Positions 59,876 to 64,000 of a stretch of 64,000 nucleotides of DNA are shown here, one piece after another (within the stretch, counting starts at the first letter, position 1; every line of letters begins with the position of its first letter). The stretch spans positions 22,705 to 86,704 of the forward strand of contig NZ_PQIA01000017.1 in assembly GCF_003385235.1 (NCBI RefSeq), given 5' to 3'. The position numbers were made by a program, and so were the translations under genes. Below the pieces are notes generated by a model. That model was not told the origin of the DNA, did not search any database, and saw only the letters and a list, made by a program, of their open reading frames with translations. The stretch is from Amycolatopsis circi. GTDB taxonomy: Bacteria > Actinomycetota > Actinomycetes > Mycobacteriales > Pseudonocardiaceae.

Positions 59876-60469
59876 GTGAGTGAAGACCTGCCCGGGGCCG
59901 GCGAGCTGATTCTGCTCGCCGGCCTTGGCAATCCCGGGCCGCAGTACGCCGGAAACCGGCACAACGTCGGGTTCATGGTGCTCGACGAGCTGGCCCATCG
60001 GGTCGGCGGCAAGTTCAAGGCCCATCGCAGCGGGGCCGAGGTGCTCGAGGGCAGGCTTTCGGGCTCCCGCGTGGTGCTGGTGAAGCCGCGGTCGTTCATG
60101 AACCTCTCCGGCGGTCCGGTGGTCGGCGCGGCCCGGTTCTTCAAGGTCCCGCCGTCCGGCGTCGTGGTGGTGCACGACGAGCTGGACGTCGATTTCGGCG
60201 CGCTGAAGCTCAAGCTCGGCGGCGGCGACAACGGGCACAACGGACTGCGGTCCATCACCAAATCGCTCGGCACGCGCGACTACTACCGCGTGCGTTTCGG
60301 CATCGGGCGGCCGCCGGGCAGGCAGGATCCGGCGGATTTCGTGCTGAAGGATTTCTCGACGGTCGAGCGCAAGGAGCTCCCGTTCGAGGTCGACCGGTGC
60401 GCGGACGCTACTGAGGCGTTGCTTTCGCAGGGGCTGGCGGCGGCGCAGAACGCGTTTCACGCGGCCTGA
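59876..60469 (+). CDS. pth: Peptidyl-tRNA hydrolase Pth
   Basis: A 197-residue enzyme that frees tRNA from prematurely released peptidyl-tRNA. Key residues are all visible: N19 (GLGNPG), catalytic H29 (NRHNVGF), N76 (FMNLSG), D101 (VHDELD) and the GHNGLRSI block. GTG at 59876, 10 bases after rplY. The N-terminal extension of about nine residues before LILLAGLGN is normal for actinobacteria. Confidence 0.96.
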   Translation: MSEDLPGAGELILLAGLGNPGPQYAGNRHNVGFMVLDELAHRVGGKFKAHRSGAEVLEGRLSGSRVVLVKPRSFMNLSGGPVVGAARFFKVPPSGVVVVHDELDVDFGALKLKLGGGDNGHNGLRSITKSLGTRDYYRVRFGIGRPPGRQDPADFVLKDFSTVERKELPFEVDRCADATEALLSQGLAAAQNAFHAA

Positions 60470-60785
60470 GCCTTCTGCCCGTCCCGCAGAAGTCCGTGAG
60501 GGGAACCCTGACGGACTCTGATTCCCTCAGGGTTCCCCTCACGGACTTCCACACTCCGGATCGGCGGATCGGCGATACTGCGCGCGACCTCGTCGGGGTC
60601 GTTTGGGCCGTTGTGCGTGTGGGTGAGTCGCGGTGGCCGTGCGTGACGGAATTCTCACTCGATGGGCGGCTTCTGGGGCCCTGATCGAGTCGTCCCGGCG
60701 GGTGCGGGCTTCCCGGGGTCGCCGGGACCGGTTAGGACGGGTTCAGGAGAACGCATCACCCCGACCCTGAATCGGAGAATGATCC
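60470..60785. other. Intergenic region between pth and the DivIVA-like gene, 316 bp
   Basis: Contains the family B hairpin, then about 230 bases with no supportable gene; one short open frame starts inside the hairpin and is not credible. The DivIVA-like gene's promoter should lie in the last 100 bases. Confidence 0.55.
60490..60548. terminator. Perfect 22-bp-arm hairpin, family B, after pth
   Basis: Arms 60490-60511 and 60527-60548 (aagtccgtgaggggaaccct plus ga and its complement) pair perfectly around a 15-base loop. It lies 20 bases after the pth stop, suiting termination. The loop repeats part of the stem sequence (cggactc). Confidence 0.7.
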
Positions 60786-61154
60786 ATGTCGTTTACCGCC
60801 GAGGATCTCGCTGAGGTCGCTTTCGGTAACGCCCCGATCGGCCGTCGCGGCTACGCCAAGCAGGAGGTCGACGACTTCGTGCGGCGGATCGCCAAGACGA
60901 TCGCCGACGAGGACGATCTCACCGCGGCCGAGGTCCACCACGTGCTGTTCTCCAAGCCGCTGATCGGCAAGCGCGGATATGACGAGCGCGAGGTCGACCA
61001 GTTTCTTGACGAGGCGGAGACGCAGCTGGCCGAACGCTCCGGACGGCGGGCCCCGATGATCCCGGGAAGCCGGGACCACAGCGAGGCCACCGCGGGGCGC
61101 GCCGCCTGGCCCGTCGTCGCCGAAGCCCCGGCCGAACGGCTGCCCGGCCGGTAA
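60786..61154 (+). CDS. DivIVA domain-containing small protein
   Basis: A 122-residue protein with two tandem copies of the short DivIVA-type motif: [17 protein letters not shown] near residues 19-35 and [17 protein letters not shown] near 60-76. Each copy follows a VxF helix start. This is the membrane-curvature-binding part of DivIVA/Wag31 without the long coiled coil, suggesting a small partner in polar growth or division. The tail is disordered (Pro/Ala/Arg). ATG at 60786, with ggaga close upstream. Confidence 0.8.
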   Translation: MSFTAEDLAEVAFGNAPIGRRGYAKQEVDDFVRRIAKTIADEDDLTAAEVHHVLFSKPLIGKRGYDEREVDQFLDEAETQLAERSGRRAPMIPGSRDHSEATAGRAAWPVVAEAPAERLPGR

Positions 61155-61171
61155 TTCCGCGAATTCTGCCG

Positions 61172-61208
61172 CGAAGGCCGCTTCGAGGAACCCTCGAAGC
61201 GGCCTTCG
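61172..61208. terminator. Bidirectional terminator hairpin
   Basis: cgaaggccgcttcgagg and its perfect complement, 17-bp arms with an aac loop, 17 bases after the DivIVA-like stop and facing the convergent acyl-AMP ligase. Confidence 0.85.
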
Positions 61209-61264
61209 TCGCGTTCAGGTGCGGCCCGGTCGCCTGGCGAAAACCCGCGAACGGCCGGGAAAGA

Positions 61265-62953
61265 TCAACTGTCCGCGTTCTTGGCGATCTTCTCCGCATA
61301 CTGCGCCGCGGTAGCCGCCCGCTTCACCTTGCCGGAAGGGGTCTTGGGCAAGCTCCCCGCCGGAAGCACCACCACTGCGAAGGGGCGCATGTCCACCGCG
61401 TCCCGGACCCGGGCGGCGATTTCCTTGGACAAGCGGGTTTCCTCGGCGGCGTCACCGGCCAGTTTGGACTCCACGACCACGGCGAAGCGCTCGCGACGGC
61501 TGCCCGCGTCCAGGCGGACCGCGACCGCGTTGCCTGCCCGGACGCCGTCCACCGAGCCAGCGGCACGCTCGATGTCTGTCGGGTACAGGTTGCGGCCGCC
61601 CATGATGATGACGTCCTTGCGGCGGCCGCAGATCACGATCTGGCCGTCGGCCAGGTAACCCAGGTCGCCGGTCTTCATCCAGCCGTCCGGGTCCTGCGTG
61701 TCCACCGGGCCGTTGACCGTCAGGTAGCCGGGCGTCACGGCCTCGCCGCGCAGGCGGATCTCGCCGACCTGACGATCGCCCAGTTCGGCACCGGATTCGT
61801 CGACGATGTCCGCTTCCAGGCCGTCCAGCGGGCGGCCCAGCAGGGCGAACGAGCGCACCTCGTCCGTGCCGCGGCGAGGGTCGCCTTCGGGGACTGGCAC
61901 TGCGCGGTTGTCGGCTTCCAGAGCGTCCGCCTCGACGACGTCCAGGGTGAGGCCGGTGAACAGCGGCGCGAACGAGACCGCCAGCGTCGCCTCTGCCATG
62001 CCGTACGCGGGGAACACGCACTCGGGCGGCATGTTGAACCGCTTTCCGGCGTCCACAAAGGTCTGCACGGCCGTTTCGTCGATCGGCTCCGCGCCGTTGA
62101 GCGCGATGCGCAGCTTCGACAGGTCGTAGGCGTTGTCGTCCTCGACTCGCGCCATGCGCTTGCCGACGATGGCGTACGCGAAGTTCGGCGCGGCCGTCGT
62201 GGTGCCGCCGTACTTGCTGATCAGCTCCGGCCAGATCAGCGGCCCGGTCAGGAATTCGACCGGGGTGATCTTGACCAGTTCGACGCCGAACGTCATCGGC
62301 ACGGTCAGGAAGCCGACCATGCCCATGTCGTGGAAGGTCGGCAGCCACGACACCATCACGTCGGTGTCGAACTCGAACTCCGCGCGGTCGACCATCGCCT
62401 TGACGTTGGTGTACAGGTTGCCGTAGGTGATCCGGACGGCCTTCGGCTCCGCGGTGGATCCGCTGGTCAGCTGCAGCAGCGCGGTGTCGCCCTCGGCGGT
62501 CTTCACGATCTCGGCCAGCGGTTGCGCGGCCGCCAGTTCGGAGATCAGCCGGTAGCTGATGCCCTTGCCCTCGAGCACCGGGGCGAGCTGGTCGAAGGGT
62601 TCGCCCAGCACGACCAACTCGGCCCCGATCATCTCGAGCACCTTCACCGTGTCCTCGGCCCATTCGGCGAGGTCGGTGCGCGGCGTCGGCTGGTGCAGCA
62701 TCGTCACGCTGCCGCCGGTGAGCCACACCGCCTGCACGGTCGGCGCGATGAGCACCGGGGCGGCGGCCAGCACCGCCACCGCGCTTCCCGGCTTCAATCC
62801 GCCGCTGACCAGCCCGCCCGCGATCCGGCGCGCTTCGTCGTGCACCTGGGCCCAGGTCCGGCGCACCGGCTCCTTGGGCTCGCCGGTCACCATGCCGCGC
62901 CGTTGCCCCCGGTCCGCCGCAGTCCCGACGAGTGTGTCCACAAACCGACTCAT
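61265..62953 (-). CDS. Fatty acyl-AMP ligase (FAAL), FadD/Pks16-like
   Basis: A 562-residue adenylate-forming enzyme that activates fatty acids as acyl-AMP, usually for transfer to an acyl carrier protein or polyketide synthase. ATP loop LLQLTSGSTAEPKAVRITYG, then VSWLPTFHDMGMVGFL and FPAYGMAEATLAVSFAP. Core motif GWMKTGDLGYLADGQIVICG and the FAAL-type GGRNLYPTDIERAAG; C-terminal lysine in LPKTPSGKVKR. ATG at 62953 (SRFVDTLVG) is chosen over an upstream one. Mycobacteria have an acyl-AMP/CoA ligase (Rv1013, pks16) at the same place beside pth. Confidence 0.88.
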   Translation of the reverse strand: MSRFVDTLVGTAADRGQRRGMVTGEPKEPVRRTWAQVHDEARRIAGGLVSGGLKPGSAVAVLAAAPVLIAPTVQAVWLTGGSVTMLHQPTPRTDLAEWAEDTVKVLEMIGAELVVLGEPFDQLAPVLEGKGISYRLISELAAAQPLAEIVKTAEGDTALLQLTSGSTAEPKAVRITYGNLYTNVKAMVDRAEFEFDTDVMVSWLPTFHDMGMVGFLTVPMTFGVELVKITPVEFLTGPLIWPELISKYGGTTTAAPNFAYAIVGKRMARVEDDNAYDLSKLRIALNGAEPIDETAVQTFVDAGKRFNMPPECVFPAYGMAEATLAVSFAPLFTGLTLDVVEADALEADNRAVPVPEGDPRRGTDEVRSFALLGRPLDGLEADIVDESGAELGDRQVGEIRLRGEAVTPGYLTVNGPVDTQDPDGWMKTGDLGYLADGQIVICGRRKDVIIMGGRNLYPTDIERAAGSVDGVRAGNAVAVRLDAGSRRERFAVVVESKLAGDAAEETRLSKEIAARVRDAVDMRPFAVVVLPAGSLPKTPSGKVKRAATAAQYAEKIAKNADS

Positions 62954-63077
62954 GTGCGTCAGATTACTGTCCGGTTTTTCCGGCACTGCCCTAGGCGGCG
63001 TGAACAGCGGATGTCCGAAGTCAGACGGGTCGCGGACGCACCCGGTCCAGATACGCCTGCGGCAGCTCCTCGCGGGC

Positions 63078-63107
63078 CTCGTGAGTGGCTACGCCGGTTC
63101 TAACCGG
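63078..63107. repeat. Broken copy of the family A hairpin at the IS boundary
   Basis: The left arm ctcgtgagtggctacgccgg-tt (63078-63099), the ct centre and the first six bases of the right arm (AACCGG, 63102-63107) match the intact hairpins at 10882 and 47317. The remaining 16 bases of the right arm are missing; different sequence starting tgttcag begins at 63108. Confidence 0.65.
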
Positions 63108-64000
63108 TGTTCAGTCTCATGAGTTGTGGCGTAGGGCGTGTCTTTGGTGATGTGTCGCTTGGTCGTCGTTTTGGCTTGGGCCATGGCGAGGAAGCAGGCG
63201 ATGATGCGTCTCATGGACGCGACTCTGGTTGCCGGTGCGAAGATCGACAACGTGGCCCAGTGGTGCCGGGTCAACGGGGTGAATCCGCGCACGTTCTACC
63301 GGCACCGCAAGCGGATCGAGGAAGAAGGGCGGTGGGAGCCGCGGTCGCGTCGGCCGAGGACCAGTCCGACCGCGACGCCGGAGCAGGTGGTGTCGGCGAT
63401 CGTGCGGTTGCGCGGGGAGCTGGCCCCGGACAACGGCGCGGACAACATCCGGGCCGCGCTGGAAACGCTCGCCGCCGAGCAGGACTGGGCCGGGCGGGGC
63501 TGGCGGGTGCCGGTCCGGGCGACGGTCAACCGGGTCCTGGACCGGGCGGGCCTGCTGGCGAAGAACCCGGCCAAACGGCCCCGGTCGTCCTGGCGGCGGT
63601 TCTCCTACGCCCGGCCGAGGGACTGCTACCAGATCGACGGCACCCGGCACACGCTGGCCGACGGCACGAAGGTCGTGGCCGTCGACGTGATCGACGACTG
63701 CTCCCGGGCCTGGGTCGCCTCCCACGTCGCACCGGCCGAAACGGTCGAGGCGGCGCTGGCCGCGATGGACAAGGCGATCGCCGAATGGGGCGCCCCGGGC
63801 ATGGCGCTGGCCGACAACGGCGCCGCGTTCGCGCACCGCGACCGCGCCAAGGACAAGACCCTGACCAGCCGTTTCTCCCGCACCCTCGCCCGCGACCACG
63901 GGATCCGGGTGATCCACTCCAGCCCGTACCACCCGCAGACCTGCGGCAAGGTCGAACGCCTGCACCAAACCGCGGACAAACTGCTCGACCACCACTACCC
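63108..64000 (+). mobile_element. IS481-like insertion sequence, cut by window end
   Basis: The element is called from its transposase gene (below) and from the abrupt change at 63108, where a palindromic repeat is interrupted and the new sequence begins TGT, as ends of IS481-family elements do. The right end, right terminal repeat and target duplication lie outside the window, so the exact left boundary is inferred. Confidence 0.6.
63183..64000 (+). CDS. IS481-family transposase, C-terminus beyond window
   Basis: At least 272 residues, open to the window end. The N-terminal HTH part is MARKQAMMRLMDATLVAGAK then WCRVNGVNPRTFYRHRKRI. An integrase-core (rve) DDE domain follows: first D in CYQIDGTRH, second in MALADNGAAF, E in GKVERLHQTA, with SSPYHPQT before it as is typical. 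All three catalytic acids are present. ATG at 63183 used; an in-frame ATG at 63150 would add 11 mostly hydrophobic residues. Confidence 0.88.
   Translation, partial: MARKQAMMRLMDATLVAGAKIDNVAQWCRVNGVNPRTFYRHRKRIEEEGRWEPRSRRPRTSPTATPEQVVSAIVRLRGELAPDNGADNIRAALETLAAEQDWAGRGWRVPVRATVNRVLDRAGLLAKNPAKRPRSSWRRFSYARPRDCYQIDGTRHTLADGTKVVAVDVIDDCSRAWVASHVAPAETVEAALAAMDKAIAEWGAPGMALADNGAAFAHRDRAKDKTLTSRFSRTLARDHGIRVIHSSPYHPQTCGKVERLHQTADKLLDHHY

Noticed and set aside
60496..60684. A 62-codon frame after pth
   Set aside because: It starts inside the terminator hairpin and has no family resemblance.

Overview
High-GC actinobacterial DNA, most likely from Amycolatopsis or a close relative in the Pseudonocardiales. 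The signs are very high GC, many GTG and TTG starts, several F420/flavin-type oxidoreductases, a DyP-type iron-uptake operon, and a gene order shared with mycobacteria (fatty acyl-AMP ligase, pth, rplY, prs, glmU, TetR, mfd, mazG). The genus assignment is inference. The order is as I recall it for M. tuberculosis Rv1013-Rv1021.

The dominant structure is a perfect-looking, spacer-free palindrome. Bases 1-20648 are the reverse complement of 20649-41296: position x pairs with 41297-x and the axis lies between 20648 and 20649. Every gene in the left arm therefore recurs in the right arm in opposite orientation. The left arm runs off the window start, inside a methyltransferase gene, so its true length is unknown. 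The right arm continues smoothly into unique sequence (41297-64000) with conserved gene order, so it looks like the native copy. The axis cuts a gene after about 15 codons. This is either a fold-back assembly or library artefact or a very large inverted duplication.

Left arm, left to right (mirrored in the right arm): SAM methyltransferase, DedA protein, XRE regulator divergent from an LLM oxidoreductase, mfd, LysR regulator divergent from an NmrA-like protein, a small unknown protein, SurA-like lipoprotein plus mazG, and an 0.8 kb intergenic stretch with degenerate copies of the mazG tail and a 22-bp-arm hairpin. Next come a sigma factor / anti-sigma / ABC transporter operon with a Crp/GlxR-like site, a PPOX plus LLM pair, and the iron-uptake operon efeUOB with two iron boxes next to the axis.

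Unique region: a NarL-type two-component system, a PQQ-type sugar dehydrogenase lipoprotein, SDR/MarR divergent pair, Nudix, VOC, TetR, fatty acid desaturase, tRNA-Gln(UUG), a diguanylate cyclase, glmU-prs, a 1.2 kb gene-free stretch of degenerate C-rich repeats, a PPOX/LLM divergent pair, TetR with tandem operators and a secreted lipase, an NAD(P)-binding protein, a lipoprotein, rplY-pth, a DivIVA-like protein, a fatty acyl-AMP ligase, and an IS481-like element cut by the window end. That element appears to have inserted into one of the 22-bp-arm hairpins.

The housekeeping core covers cell-wall precursor synthesis (GlmU), PRPP synthesis (Prs), translation (L25, Pth, tRNA-Gln), transcription-coupled repair (Mfd) and nucleotide-pool cleaning (MazG). 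Around it sit small regulator/enzyme pairs, each with a visible candidate operator.
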